DNA of 64,000 nt from Streptomyces mangrovi (GCF_900114215.1 NZ_FOSG01000005.1:62001-126000); one strand, 5' to 3'; positions 28,353 to 37,511 are shown, counted from the first letter of the stretch. Numbers and translations are program-made. Notes: a model not told the origin generated them from the sequence alone.

Positions 28353-29554
28353 CGAAAGAGACCACCGCCGGGAAGGGCGGAACCGCCGGGGCGCTGCTGG
28401 TGCGCACCGTGCGCGCCAACACACGGCAGTACGGGATGCTCGTCGCGCTGGCGCTGATCGTCGTGCTGTTCCAGATATGGACCGACGGCAATCTGCTCAA
28501 GCCCGTCAACGTCTCCAACATCGTCCAGCAGAACAGCTACATCCTGATCCTGGCCATGGGCATGATGATCGTGATCATCGCCGGCCACATCGACCTGTCG
28601 GTCGGCTCGCTGGCCGCCTTCGTCGGGGCCGCGGCGGCCGTGCTGATGGTCCACCACGACATGTCCTGGCCGGCGGCGCTGGCCTGCTCGCTGCTGATCG
28701 GCGCGGTGGCCGGCGCCTGGCAGGGGTTCTGGATCGCCTATGTGGGCATCCCGTCGTTCATCGTGACCCTGGCGGGGATGCTGCTGTTCCGCGGCGGCAC
28801 CCAGATCCTGTTGGAGGGGCAGTCGCTGGCGCCCTTCCCGCGCGGCTTCCAGAACATCAGCCAGGGCTTCCTGCCCGAGGGCGGCCCGCTGGAGAACTAC
28901 CACGACCTGACGGTGCTGATCGGTGTGGTCGTGGTGGCGATCGTGCTGTTCCAGGAGTGGCGCGGCCGGCGCCGGCAGCGGGAGTACGAGCTGGAGGTGC
29001 TGCCGCTGAGCCTGTTCGTCCTCAAGTGCGTGGCGATCGTGGCGGCGGTGGTGGCGTTCACCCTGACCCTGGCCAGCTACCGGGGCGTCCCGGTGGTGCT
29101 GCTGATCATGTGCGGCATCCTGATCGGGCTGGGCTTCGTGATGCGCAACGCCGTCGTCGGCCGCCATGTGTACGCCCTCGGCGGCAACCGGGCCGCGGCC
29201 AGGCTGTCGGGCGTGAAGGACAGGCGGGTCACGTTCCTGGTCTTCGTCAACATGGGCGTGCTGGCGGCGCTGGCGGGCTGCGTGTACGCCGCCCGGCTGA
29301 ACGCGGGCACCCCGCAGGCGGGCATCAACTTCGAGCTGGAGGCGATCGCCGCCGCGTTCATCGGTGGAGCCTCGATGAGCGGCGGCGTGGGTACCGTGCT
29401 CGGGGCCATCATCGGCGGCCTGGTGCTCGGCGTGCTCAACAACGGCATGTCCCTGGTGGGTATCGGCACCGACTACCAGCAGGTCATCAAGGGCCTGGTC
29501 CTGCTGGCGGCGGTGGGATTCGACGTCTGGAACAAGAGAAAGGTGGGCTCGTGA
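28349..29554 (+). CDS. gguB: Monosaccharide ABC importer, permease
   Basis: A 401-residue CUT2 permease with about ten hydrophobic segments. It has the typical [16 protein letters not shown] motif early, a long loop ([15 protein letters not shown]) in the middle, and [21 protein letters not shown] near the end. Size and motifs match GguB/MmsB/XylH. Both ends overlap neighbours by 4 bp (ATPase upstream, epimerase downstream). Confidence 0.92.
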   Translation: MTKETTAGKGGTAGALLVRTVRANTRQYGMLVALALIVVLFQIWTDGNLLKPVNVSNIVQQNSYILILAMGMMIVIIAGHIDLSVGSLAAFVGAAAAVLMVHHDMSWPAALACSLLIGAVAGAWQGFWIAYVGIPSFIVTLAGMLLFRGGTQILLEGQSLAPFPRGFQNISQGFLPEGGPLENYHDLTVLIGVVVVAIVLFQEWRGRRRQREYELEVLPLSLFVLKCVAIVAAVVAFTLTLASYRGVPVVLLIMCGILIGLGFVMRNAVVGRHVYALGGNRAAARLSGVKDRRVTFLVFVNMGVLAALAGCVYAARLNAGTPQAGINFELEAIAAAFIGGASMSGGVGTVLGAIIGGLVLGVLNNGMSLVGIGTDYQQVIKGLVLLAAVGFDVWNKRKVGS

Positions 29555-30732
29555 GCACCAGCAGACGCAATGTGATCGGCGCGGCCGCGGCAGCCGGACT
29601 GGCGGCGGCGACGACCGCGGGACCGGGCGCGGGGGCCGCGCAGGCGAAGCCGGGCGGTCCGGGTGGGCGGCCGTCCGCGCCGCGTCGCGGCCGCTTCGGC
29701 GAGCTGGCGGACGGCACGGAGGTGGACGTCTGGACGCTGTCGTACGGAGGCACCCGGCTGCGGGTGCTGTCCTACGGGGGCATCGTGCAGTCCCTGGAGG
29801 TGCCCGACCGGCACGGCCGGCTCGCGAACGTCTCGCTCGGCTTCGGTGACCCGGCCTCCTACGAGGCCGGCTCCCCCTACTTCGGCGCGCTCATCGGCCG
29901 CTACGGCAACCGCATCGCGCAGGGCCGCTTCACCCTGGACGGCAGCACCTACGAACTGCCGCGCAACGACGGCGACAACACCCTGCACGGCGGCGACCGC
30001 GGCTTCGACAAGCGGATGTGGGCGGTGAAGCCGTTCACCCGGCGCGGCGAGGTGGGGCTGGTGCTGACGCGCACCAGCGAGGACGGCGAGATGGGCTTCC
30101 CCGGAAGGCTGGAGGTCCGGGTGGAGTACGCGCTGGACCGCCGCGGCGACTTCCGCATCGACTACGAGGCCACCACCGACCGGCCCACCGTCGTCAACCT
30201 CACCAACCACACCTACTTCAACCTCGCCGGCGAGGGCTCCGGCAGCGTCCTGGAGCACGAGCTGGAGATCGCCGCCTCCCGCTACACGCCGGTGGGCGAG
30301 ACGCTGATCCCCACCGGCGAGCTGGAGCGGGTGGCGGGCACGCCGTTGGACTTCCGGCGGGCCAAGCCGATCGGGACGGACATCCGCAAGGCGCACCCGC
30401 AGATCCTGTACGGGCAGGGCTACGACCACAACCTGGTGCTGGACAAGGGCATCACCGCCGAGCCCGAGCACTTCGCCACCGTCCGCGAGCCGGTCTCGGG
30501 CCGGGTGATGCGGATCGCCACCACCGAGCCGGGCGTGCAGTTCTACAGCGGCAACTTCCTCGACGGCACCCTGGAGGGCACCTCGGGGCGGGTCTACCGG
30601 CAGAGCGACGGTTTCTGCCTGGAGACCCAGCACTTCCCCGACTCCCCCAACCAGCCGTCGTTCCCCACCACCGTGCTGCGGCCGGGGCACACCTACCGCT
30701 CCACCACCGTCCACTCCTTCCGCGCCGAGTAG
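29551..30732 (+). CDS. galM: Aldose 1-epimerase, probably Tat-exported
   Basis: A 393-residue galactose-mutarotase-fold enzyme. It interconverts the alpha and beta anomers so that the importer or a dehydrogenase can use one form. The leader [19 protein letters not shown] is twin-arginine-like, so the enzyme probably acts outside the membrane. Catalytic His lie in NTLHGGDRGFD and LTNHTYFNLAG, and the Glu in LETQHFPDSPNQP. The GTG overlaps the permease stop (GTGA), making it the last gene of the U32-chvE-gguA-gguB-galM operon. A terminator follows. Confidence 0.93.
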   Translation: MSTSRRNVIGAAAAAGLAAATTAGPGAGAAQAKPGGPGGRPSAPRRGRFGELADGTEVDVWTLSYGGTRLRVLSYGGIVQSLEVPDRHGRLANVSLGFGDPASYEAGSPYFGALIGRYGNRIAQGRFTLDGSTYELPRNDGDNTLHGGDRGFDKRMWAVKPFTRRGEVGLVLTRTSEDGEMGFPGRLEVRVEYALDRRGDFRIDYEATTDRPTVVNLTNHTYFNLAGEGSGSVLEHELEIAASRYTPVGETLIPTGELERVAGTPLDFRRAKPIGTDIRKAHPQILYGQGYDHNLVLDKGITAEPEHFATVREPVSGRVMRIATTEPGVQFYSGNFLDGTLEGTSGRVYRQSDGFCLETQHFPDSPNQPSFPTTVLRPGHTYRSTTVHSFRAE

Positions 30733-30765
30733 ACCGGGCAGGGCGCGCAAGGCGGGTACGCGTAA

Positions 30766-30798
30766 GGCGGGGGCGGTCCGGACCGGGCTGCCCCCGCC
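30766..30798. terminator. Terminator between galM and abfA
   Basis: A 9-bp GC stem (GGCGGGGGC with its complement) and a 15-nt loop sit in the 99-bp gap of two convergent operons. Confidence 0.6.
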
Positions 30799-30831
30799 GC
30801 CTTGCCGTCAGTCCGTCAGCACGTCAGCCCG

Positions 30832-32340
30832 TCACACGAGCCGGATCATGTTCCACGACATCGGCTCCAGGGTGGCGCGCAGCGTCCCGCCGTCCAGCTC
30901 CGTACCCTCCCCCCGGCGGGGGGCGACCCGCTCGGGGTCGGCGAGGGTGTTGCGGGCCTCGGGGTCGGCGTCGGCCAGCACGCTGTGCTCGGCGACCCGC
31001 TCCAGGTTCAGCCCGTGCAGGGCGACCTCCAGCGGCAGGGCGCCGTGCCGGCCGCGGTTGACGGCGAAGACGGTGACGGCACCGGTGGCCTCGTCCCGTA
31101 CCGCGGTGGCGTGCAGCAGCGGCACCTCGCCGTACCTGGCCGTGGTGTACGTGGGCGACTGCACCCGTACCTCCAGCACCCGCCCGCGTCCGTGGCGGGA
31201 GGCCTGGGCGAAGGGGAAGAAGGTGGTCTGCCGCCAGGCCGGGCCGCCGGGCTCGGTCATGATCGGGGCGATGACGTTGACGAGCTGCGCCAGGCAGGCG
31301 ACGGCCACCCGGTCGGCGTGGCGCAGCAGGGCGATGAGCAGGGATCCGAGGACGACGGCGTCGGTGACGGTGTAGTTGTCCTCCAGCAGCCGGGGCGCCT
31401 CCTCCCAGTCGGGCAGCGGCCCGGCCTGGAAGCGGCGCTGGTACCAGACGTTCCACTCGTCGAAGGAGAGGTTGATGCGCTTGGGCGACTTCAGACGGGC
31501 CCCGACGTGGTCGCAGGTGGCCACCACGTTCTCGATGAAGGACTCCATGTCCACCGCGGAGGCCAGGAAGGAGTCGCGGTCGCCGTCGATCTCCTCGTAG
31601 TAGGCGTGCAGGGAGATGTGGTCGACCAGGTCGTAGGTCTCGGCCAGGACGGTGGCCTCCCAGGCGGCGAAGGTGTCCATCGCCTGGCTGGAGCTGCCGC
31701 AGGCGACCAGTTCGAGGGAGTCGTCGAGCTGGCGCATGGCGCGGGCGGTCTCGGCGGCCAGCCGGCCGTACTCGGCGGCGGTCTTGTGGCCGGTCTGCCA
31801 GGGGCCGTCCATCTCGTTGCCCAGGCACCACAGCCGGATGCCGTAGGGCTCCTTGTCGCCGTGGGCGGCGCGCAGGTCGGACAGGGCGGTGCCGCCGGGG
31901 TGGTTGGCGTACTCCAGCAGCTCGCGAGCCTCCGCCACGCCGCGGGTGCCGAGGTTGACGGCCATCATCGGCTCGCCGCCCGCCTTGCGGACGAAGTCGA
32001 TGTACTCGGCCAGGCCGAAGCGGTTGCTCTCCACCGAACGCCAGGCGGCGTCGAGGCGGCGGGGGCGCTGCTCGGCGGGGCCGACGCCGTCCTCCCAGCG
32101 GTAGCCGGAGACGAAGTTCCCGCCGGGGTAGCGGATGGCGGTCACACCCAGTTCGCGGACCAGTTCCAGGACGTCGGTGCGCAGGCCCTGCTCGTCGGCA
32201 CGGGGGTGCCCGGGTTCGAAGACCCCCGTGTAGACGCAGCGGCCGAGGTGCTCCACGAAGGAGCCGAACAGCCGGGGGTCGACCTCGCCGACGGTGAAGG
32301 CGGGGTCGAGGGTGAACCGGGCCGGGTGGGCGGTGCTCAT
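30832..32340 (-). CDS. abfA: Alpha-N-arabinofuranosidase, GH51
   Basis: A 502-residue intracellular GH51 enzyme that removes L-arabinofuranosyl units from arabino-oligosaccharides. Family landmarks are FGSFVEHLGRCVY, TAIRYPGGNFVSGY, WCLGNEMDGPWQ (acid/base Glu) and INLSFDEWNVWY (nucleophile Glu). No signal peptide is present, so substrates must be imported first. GGAAGGA precedes the ATG. It lies 61 bp downstream of the GH43 arabinanase on the same strand, with a small palindrome between them. Confidence 0.95.
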   Translation of the reverse strand: MSTAHPARFTLDPAFTVGEVDPRLFGSFVEHLGRCVYTGVFEPGHPRADEQGLRTDVLELVRELGVTAIRYPGGNFVSGYRWEDGVGPAEQRPRRLDAAWRSVESNRFGLAEYIDFVRKAGGEPMMAVNLGTRGVAEARELLEYANHPGGTALSDLRAAHGDKEPYGIRLWCLGNEMDGPWQTGHKTAAEYGRLAAETARAMRQLDDSLELVACGSSSQAMDTFAAWEATVLAETYDLVDHISLHAYYEEIDGDRDSFLASAVDMESFIENVVATCDHVGARLKSPKRINLSFDEWNVWYQRRFQAGPLPDWEEAPRLLEDNYTVTDAVVLGSLLIALLRHADRVAVACLAQLVNVIAPIMTEPGGPAWRQTTFFPFAQASRHGRGRVLEVRVQSPTYTTARYGEVPLLHATAVRDEATGAVTVFAVNRGRHGALPLEVALHGLNLERVAEHSVLADADPEARNTLADPERVAPRRGEGTELDGGTLRATLEPMSWNMIRLV

Positions 32341-32392
32341 GGATTCCTTCCGTCGGGGGCGGGGTGGGGCCCGGTGGGGCCCCACCCCGGGT

Positions 32393-32404
32393 TGAAAGGT
32401 TTCA
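32393..32404. promoter_or_regulatory. TGAAA-GG-TTTCA palindrome before abfA
   Basis: An inverted repeat with perfect 5-bp arms and a 2-bp centre overlaps the GH43 stop codon, 53 bp before the GH51 ATG. Its form is like LacI-family operators that control glycosidase genes in Streptomyces. No LacI gene is in the window. A GGGGCCC-rich hairpin at about 32361-32390 lies between it and abfA. Confidence 0.45.
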
Positions 32405-33439
32405 GTAAACTACCGGCCAGCCGCCTTCCCAGCGCATCAGGTTGACGCCGAGGGTGGGCGAGCCGTTGTTGTCGCGGTCGTAGTAGTGGTAGACGAGCAG
32501 GTCGCCGTCGACGTCGGACATGACGGACTGGCCGCCGGGGCCGACGACCCGGCCGTGGGTCTCCAGGACGACCGTCCCGCCGTTGTCGCGCATGTCCCTG
32601 CCGTTCCGGTCGCGGAACGGCCCGGTGGGGCCGGCGGAGCGGCCGACGCGGATGCTGTAGGTGCTGTCGGTGCCCGCGCAGCACTTGTCGAAGGACGCGA
32701 ACAGGTAGTAGTAACCGCCCCGCTTGACCAGGGTCGGCCCCTCGATGCCGTTGCTGGTGGGGTTGCGCGCGGCCACGGAGTACAGGGTGCGGTCGCCGGG
32801 GTGCTGCTTGCCGGTGGACGGGTCGAGCCGGATCATCTTGATCCCCGTCCACCAGGAGCCGAAGGTCATCCACCACTTGCCGTCGTCGTCGACGAACAGG
32901 TTGGGGTCGATGGCGTTGTGGTCCGAGCCGGTGGTGGTGGTGTGCACCGGGCCGTGGTCGGTCCAGGTGCCGGGCAGTCCGCTGGGACTGGTGGCCACGC
33001 CGATGGCGGAGTGGCTGGAGCCGAAGGTGGACAGGGAGTAGTACAGCCAGTACCGGCCACCCTGCTTGGAGACGTCCGGGGCCCAGGGGCTGCGCTCGGG
33101 CGAGTACCGGCTCCACCAGGAGGGCGGGTTGGGAAACGCCGCCCCGGCGTGGGTGAAGTGGGTCCGGTCGGTGGAGATGCGCGCCTGGGGGCCGTTGTGG
33201 GTGGAGTAGAGGATGTACCGGCCGTCGTCGAGGCGGACCATCGACGGGTCGTGCACGGAGATGTCGCCGGTCACCCGGCCGGGCCCCGGGTAGGCGGAGG
33301 CGCTGCCGGGGACGAGGGCCATCAGCGCGCCCAGCAGGGCGGCGACCAGGGCTGTCAGGCGTCGGCGGGCGGGCCTGCGGGGGGACGCGCGGTGGGGGGT
33401 GGTGTGGGGGGTGGTGTGGGGGGTGGTGTGACTGTTCAT
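32402..33439 (-). CDS. Secreted arabinan endo-1,5-alpha-L-arabinosidase, GH43
   Basis: A 345-residue exported GH43 enzyme that cuts the arabinan backbone outside the cell. The signal peptide has an Arg-rich n-region and core LTALVAALLGALMALV ending near SASA-Y, giving a mature start around residue 50. Catalytic residues of the five-bladed propeller are Asp in ISVHDPSMVR, Asp in NAIDPNLFVDDD and Glu in SNGIEGPTLVK. No carbohydrate-binding module follows. Products would be imported and trimmed by the GH51 enzyme encoded next. The first residues contain an HTTP repeat. Confidence 0.93.
   Translation of the reverse strand: MNSHTTPHTTPHTTPHRASPRRPARRRLTALVAALLGALMALVPGSASAYPGPGRVTGDISVHDPSMVRLDDGRYILYSTHNGPQARISTDRTHFTHAGAAFPNPPSWWSRYSPERSPWAPDVSKQGGRYWLYYSLSTFGSSHSAIGVATSPSGLPGTWTDHGPVHTTTTGSDHNAIDPNLFVDDDGKWWMTFGSWWTGIKMIRLDPSTGKQHPGDRTLYSVAARNPTSNGIEGPTLVKRGGYYYLFASFDKCCAGTDSTYSIRVGRSAGPTGPFRDRNGRDMRDNGGTVVLETHGRVVGPGGQSVMSDVDGDLLVYHYYDRDNNGSPTLGVNLMRWEGGWPVVY
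33395..33430 (-). repeat. 12-bp tandem repeat at the GH43 N-terminus
   Basis: Three perfect copies of a 12-bp unit encode His-Thr-Thr-Pro each, directly after the start codon region and before the signal peptide core. Expansion would be in frame. Confidence 0.85.
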
Positions 33440-33545
33440 CGGGCTCCTTCGGAAGTTCTCGGTAACCGGTCGGGGTTCACGGCCTTTTGGGACCTCCTCT
33501 CCTGTCCCGCGAATCGGGGCGGGGCCGGGCCGGGCCGGCCTTCCG

Positions 33546-34442
33546 TCACTGGCCGGCCAGCCCGGTGTGGGCGACGCCGCGCACGATCTGCCGCTGGAAG
33601 AAGGCGAAGACCAGCAGCAGCGGCAGCCCGGCGATCACCAGCGAGGCCATCACCTGGGCGTAGCGGGCGCCGTAGGTGGACTGGACGTTGACCAGGCCGA
33701 CCGGCAGCGTCATCGCGTTCGGGTCGGTGGTCACCAGGAACGGCCACAGGAAGTTGTTCCAGGTCTGGATGAAGGTGAAGATGGCGACGGCGGACAGGAC
33801 CGGCCGCGACAGCGGCAGCACGACCGTCCAGAACACCCGCCAGCGTCCGGCGCCGTCGACGTGGGCGGCCTCCTCCAGTTCCCGCGGCACCCCCTCGAAG
33901 AACTTCACCAGGATGAACACCATGGCGGGGACGGCGACCTGGGGCAGTATCACGCCCCAGTAGGTGTCGACCAGTCCGAGGGAGACCATCTCGGCGAAGA
34001 GCGGGGCGATGAGCACCTGCGGCGGCACCATGATCCCGGCCAGTACGAGCCCGTAGAGCGTCCTCCGGCCGCGGAAGGCGGTGCGCGAGAAGCCGTAGGC
34101 GGCCATGGCGCAGGTCGCGACGGTCAGCGCGGTCGTCACGACCGAGATGTAGGCCGAGTTGAGCATCCACCGCGCCAGGTCCCCGGAGGCCCACACCTTC
34201 TCATAGGCGTCGAAGGTGATCTGTGAGCCGATCCACTCCAGCGAGGTGCGCGTCGTCTCGTTCTCGGGCTTGAGCGAGGTGGCCACCGCCCAGGCCAGCG
34301 GCAGCACCCACAGCGCCGCCAGGACGAGGGCGGCGGCCAGCAGCGCGACGCGGCCCGGGGTCCAGCGCGGCCGCCTGCCGGCCTCACCGGCGGGTCCGGC
34401 GGACGGTGCGGCCGGGTTCACGGCCTTCGCGGTCGCACTCAC
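33546..34442 (-). CDS. Carbohydrate ABC importer permease (CUT1, MalG/AraQ type)
   Basis: A 298-residue permease with six hydrophobic segments. The EAA loop reads ELEEAAHVDGAGRWRVFW and contacts the ATPase. The N-terminal tail is Ala/Pro-rich. The start overlaps the upstream permease stop by 4 bp (ATGA). It is the third gene of an SBP-permease-permease operon with no ATPase. In Streptomyces the shared ATPase MsiK, encoded elsewhere, usually serves such importers. Arabino-oligosaccharides are the likely cargo by context. Confidence 0.9.
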   Translation of the reverse strand: MSATAKAVNPAAPSAGPAGEAGRRPRWTPGRVALLAAALVLAALWVLPLAWAVATSLKPENETTRTSLEWIGSQITFDAYEKVWASGDLARWMLNSAYISVVTTALTVATCAMAAYGFSRTAFRGRRTLYGLVLAGIMVPPQVLIAPLFAEMVSLGLVDTYWGVILPQVAVPAMVFILVKFFEGVPRELEEAAHVDGAGRWRVFWTVVLPLSRPVLSAVAIFTFIQTWNNFLWPFLVTTDPNAMTLPVGLVNVQSTYGARYAQVMASLVIAGLPLLLVFAFFQRQIVRGVAHTGLAGQ

Positions 34443-35398
34443 TTGGCGGCCTCCTCACGAGAACGGCGGGTCATCCGCAGATGGATCAGCGAGACGATCA
34501 CGATCAGGGCGAAGAAGACGTAGGAGACGGCCGAGGCGTAGCCGATCCGGTAGCCGGTGAAGCCGGCGTCGTAGACGTACTGCAGGACCGGGCGGGTGCT
34601 CTCGTCGGGGCCGCCGCCGGTCATGATGTAGACCTGGTCGAAGATCTTCAGTGAGGCGAGGAGCTGGAGGACGACCACCACCCCCGTGGTGCGGCTGAGC
34701 ATCGGCACGGTGATGTGGAGCAGCCGCCGCCAGGCCCCGGCGCCGTCCAGCTCGGCGGCCTCGTACAGATGCCGGGGGATGGCCTGGAGGGCGGCGAGGT
34801 AGAGCAGGAAGTTGAAGCCGACCGTCCACCACACGGTGGTCGCGGCGATCGAGAGCATCGCGTAGCGGGTGTCGGTCAGCCAGCCGATGCCGGGGTCGAG
34901 GCCGAGGGAGTTCAGCAGCAGGTCGGCCAGGCCGAAGTCGGACGGGTAGATCATCCACAGCCACAGCAGTCCGACGACGCCCGACGGCAGCAGGAACGGC
35001 GCGAACCAGCTCAGCCGCCACAGCCACTGGACCACCCGCAGATGGTGCGCGAGCAGTGCGAGGACGAGGCCCGTGACGACCAGGGGCGCGGTGGACAGCA
35101 GCGTGAACCACACCGTGTTCCACAGCGACGACCACATCTCGGGGTCCCGCAGGGCCTCGGCGTAGTTGTCCAGGCCGGTGAACTCGCTGTCGGTGCCGGC
35201 GATGTTGTCGTCGCCCAGGCTCATCTTCAGGCCCAGCAGCACCGGCCAGACCAGGAAGAGCGCGTACAGCAGCAGGAAGGGCGCGGTGAAGACCAGGCCG
35301 TGCTCGGTCCAGTGGCGGCCCGCGGCCAGGGGGCCGGCCCCGGTGCGGGCGGCCGTCCGGGCCGGTGGCGCCGGAGCGGTGGGCGCGGTCGCGGTCAT
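34439..35398 (-). CDS. Carbohydrate ABC importer permease (CUT1, MalF/AraP type)
   Basis: A 319-residue permease with six hydrophobic segments after a 30-residue Ala/Pro-rich tail. The EAA loop is YEAAELDGAGAWRRLLHIT. The ATG at 35398 overlaps the stop of the binding-protein gene by 4 bp and matches the family N-terminus, although the frame stays open far upstream. It works with the 33546-34442 permease as a heterodimer. Confidence 0.9.
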   Translation of the reverse strand: MTATAPTAPAPPARTAARTGAGPLAAGRHWTEHGLVFTAPFLLLYALFLVWPVLLGLKMSLGDDNIAGTDSEFTGLDNYAEALRDPEMWSSLWNTVWFTLLSTAPLVVTGLVLALLAHHLRVVQWLWRLSWFAPFLLPSGVVGLLWLWMIYPSDFGLADLLLNSLGLDPGIGWLTDTRYAMLSIAATTVWWTVGFNFLLYLAALQAIPRHLYEAAELDGAGAWRRLLHITVPMLSRTTGVVVVLQLLASLKIFDQVYIMTGGGPDESTRPVLQYVYDAGFTGYRIGYASAVSYVFFALIVIVSLIHLRMTRRSREEAAK

Positions 35399-36765
35399 GC
35401 GTCGCCTCCGAGCGGGTCGGGAGTGTCGAGCAGGGTCTGGAGCCGGGCCCTGGCCTCGTCGAGGGCGCCCTGCGGGGTGCGGGAGCCGGTGAGCACCCCG
35501 GAGAGGACCGCGCCGAGTTCGATCCACATGGACGACGCCGAGCCCGCGAACCAGGCGGGCGGGTCCAGGACGACGTCGTCGATCACCGACCGGTACTCCG
35601 ACTGGGGTTCCAGTTCGAGGTAGCCGGGCTTCTCCAGGGTGGGCAGATAGGCGGGAACGTGGCCGCCCTTGGCCCACTCGACGGTGTTCTTCAGCATCCA
35701 GGCGACGAAGGCGTGGGCCGCCTCGTTGCTCTCGCCGCCGCGGTCGCGCTGGTGCGGGAGGACGAAACAGTGGGAGTCGGCCTGGGCGGTGGGGCGCCCG
35801 AACAGGTTCGGCACCCGGGTCATGGAGAACGGCAGGTCCAGGTTGGTGAAGGTGCTGACCTCCCATTCGCCGCCCAGGAGAAACGCGGTCTCCCCGCCGC
35901 CGAAGACGCCGACCGTGCCGTTGTAGTCGAGGCGGCGGTGGGCCAGGCCCTCCTCGGTGAGCCGCCGCATGAAGCGCAGCACCGTCAAGGCCCTGGTGTC
36001 GTCGATGGTGATGCGGGTGGCGGTCTCGTCCAGCAGGGTGCCGCCGGTCTGGGAGTACAGGGTGGAGAACAGCCGCCAGGGCCCGACGGTGCCGGCGCCG
36101 AGGGTCTCGACGGCCAGTGCGGGCCTGCCGGTGGCCTTTCCGGCGGCGCGCAGCGCGGCGGCGAACTCCTCGGCTCCGCGGATCGGCTTCAATTTCCCGT
36201 CCGCTCCGAGCAGTCCGGCCTTCCGGCAGATGTCGGTGTTGTAGTAGAGAACCATCGGGTGGGTGTCGAGCGGGACGGCGTACTGCGCACCGTCGATCCG
36301 GCCGCGCCGCCACAGGTCGGCGGGGAAGTCCTTCTCCGACAGGCCGTGTTCGGCCAGCAGGTCGAGGTCGAAGGGGTCGAGCAGCCGGCCGGGGCCGAAG
36401 CCGGGCAGCCTCGCCAGGTGAAGTGCGGCGACCTCGGGGGCCCGGCCGCCGGCTCCCGCCATACCGAGCTTGGTGTAGTACGGGGCGCCCCACTGGAGCG
36501 TGGAGGCCCGGAGGGCGATCCCGGGGTGCGCGGCGCGGTAGGCGTCCAGCATCGTCCGCATGTTGACGCCGTCGCCGCCGCCGTACAGATGCCAGAAGCG
36601 CAACCGGGTGCGGCCCGCGCCCACGGCGGCGGGAGCGGCGCATCCCGCGGTGCCCGCGGTCCCGGTGGCCGTCATGGCGGCCAGAGCGGCCACACCGCCG
36701 AGCACGCGCCGACGGCTCGGGGCGCGGTCCGGCACGGAGGTTCGACGCATACGATCCACCCTCAT
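35395..36765 (-). CDS. Extracellular solute-binding lipoprotein (family 1)
   Basis: A 456-residue sugar-binding protein of the CUT1 class. The n-region RRRVLGG and core AALAAMTATGTAGTAGC suggest a twin-arginine-type lipoprotein signal with Cys near residue 41. The mature part has the usual RLRFWHLYGGGDG strand, YAVPLDTHPMVLYYN and GGGETAFLLGGEWEVS. Oligosaccharide specificity is likely given the neighbouring arabinanase. The ATG at 36765 abuts the operator. An ATG at 36750 with AGGGTGG upstream may be the real start and would leave room for a leader. Confidence 0.9.
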   Translation of the reverse strand: MRVDRMRRTSVPDRAPSRRRVLGGVAALAAMTATGTAGTAGCAAPAAVGAGRTRLRFWHLYGGGDGVNMRTMLDAYRAAHPGIALRASTLQWGAPYYTKLGMAGAGGRAPEVAALHLARLPGFGPGRLLDPFDLDLLAEHGLSEKDFPADLWRRGRIDGAQYAVPLDTHPMVLYYNTDICRKAGLLGADGKLKPIRGAEEFAAALRAAGKATGRPALAVETLGAGTVGPWRLFSTLYSQTGGTLLDETATRITIDDTRALTVLRFMRRLTEEGLAHRRLDYNGTVGVFGGGETAFLLGGEWEVSTFTNLDLPFSMTRVPNLFGRPTAQADSHCFVLPHQRDRGGESNEAAHAFVAWMLKNTVEWAKGGHVPAYLPTLEKPGYLELEPQSEYRSVIDDVVLDPPAWFAGSASSMWIELGAVLSGVLTGSRTPQGALDEARARLQTLLDTPDPLGGDA

Positions 36766-36800
36766 GTTCGAAATCTCGAATGTTGATCGGATCTCCGAAC
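36766..36800. promoter_or_regulatory. Double CGAA box C (putative IclR operator)
   Basis: A 35-bp element runs from GTTCG to CGAAC and contains CGAAATCTCGAA and CGGATCTCCGAA with CGAA cores 19 bp apart. It begins at the predicted transcript start of the binding-protein gene. Length and end sequences equal those of the element in front of the IclR gene. Confidence 0.65.
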
Positions 36801-36803
36801 GGG

Positions 36804-36832
36804 AAAGTAGGATCGAACACCGTTCGCGTCAA
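36804..36832 (-). promoter_or_regulatory. Promoter of the CUT1 importer operon
   Basis: Read on the minus strand, TTGACG (36827-36832) is followed after 17 bp by TACTTT (36804-36809). A short palindrome CGAAC-ACC-GTTCG (36814-36826) fills most of the spacer. The predicted transcript start is close to 36797, inside the operator. Confidence 0.65.
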
Positions 36833-37031
36833 TGGTTCGCGCAGAAACAGCCCTGCCGGGCGGCCGCCGCCGTCCGGTACGGGGAATCGGGGCCCGGCCC
36901 GCCCAACGGGCCTTTGCCGCCCAGGAGTTCGCTACGCTGCGAGCCGCCGCCCCGCACGGCGGAACCCGAGCCGCCGGGCGGCCCGTCCGCCCGGAGCCGA
37001 TCGGGTCACCTCACCCACCGCTGGAGTTCCC

Positions 37032-37406
37032 GTGACCGCAGACAGCCGGCCCGACAGCGCGCCGGACACCACCGTCACCTTCATCAACGTCTTCGAGATA
37101 TCCGCCGAGCACCTCGACGCGTTCGTCGCCCGGTGGGAGCAGCGTGCCGCGCTCATGCGCTCCAGGCCCGGCTTCATCGACTCCCGGCTGCACCGGGCCC
37201 GTTCCGCGGAGGCCCGGTTCCAGCTCGTCAACGTGTCCCACTGGGAGAGCCAGGAGGCGTGGGAGGCCGCCGTGGCGGATCCCGAGTTCCGCGAGCGCGC
37301 CCAGGCCGCGCAGGACGACCCGAGTGCGCGGATCACCTCGAGCCGGGGTCTGTACGACGTCGTCGTCGATCTCTCCGCCGCGGAGGCGGAGCCGGGGCCG
37401 GAGTAG
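37032..37406 (+). CDS. Antibiotic biosynthesis monooxygenase-domain protein
   Basis: A 124-residue ABM/dimeric alpha-beta barrel protein. It shows TVTFINVFEISAEHLDAFV, then WEQRAALMRSRPGFIDSRLH, FQLVNVSHWESQEAWEAAV and DPEFRERAQ. Such small ferredoxin-fold proteins act as heme-degrading or quinol monooxygenases, or only bind ligands. GTG start 5 nt after CTGGAG. It is divergent from the CUT1 importer and convergent with the oxidoreductase, with no evident metabolic link to either. Confidence 0.88.
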   Translation: MTADSRPDSAPDTTVTFINVFEISAEHLDAFVARWEQRAALMRSRPGFIDSRLHRARSAEARFQLVNVSHWESQEAWEAAVADPEFRERAQAAQDDPSARITSSRGLYDVVVDLSAAEAEPGPE

Positions 37407-37479
37407 CCACACCCCCCGTGCCGCACGCACCCCGGGCACCGCCGGGGGCGTCGCGGCGGGGCCGGGCGGGGCGCCACGG

Positions 37480-37511
37480 GCCGGGGCGCGCCGTGTCCGG
37501 CGCGCCCCGGC
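37480..37511. terminator. Convergent terminator hairpin
   Basis: A perfect 14-bp GC stem with a 4-nt loop (TGTC) lies in the 126-bp gap between convergent genes. Confidence 0.8.

Noticed and set aside
33440..33545. A fifth CGAA double box before the GH43 gene
   Set aside because: A single imperfect match (read on the minus strand near 33450) has the wrong internal spacing and no partner 19 bp away.
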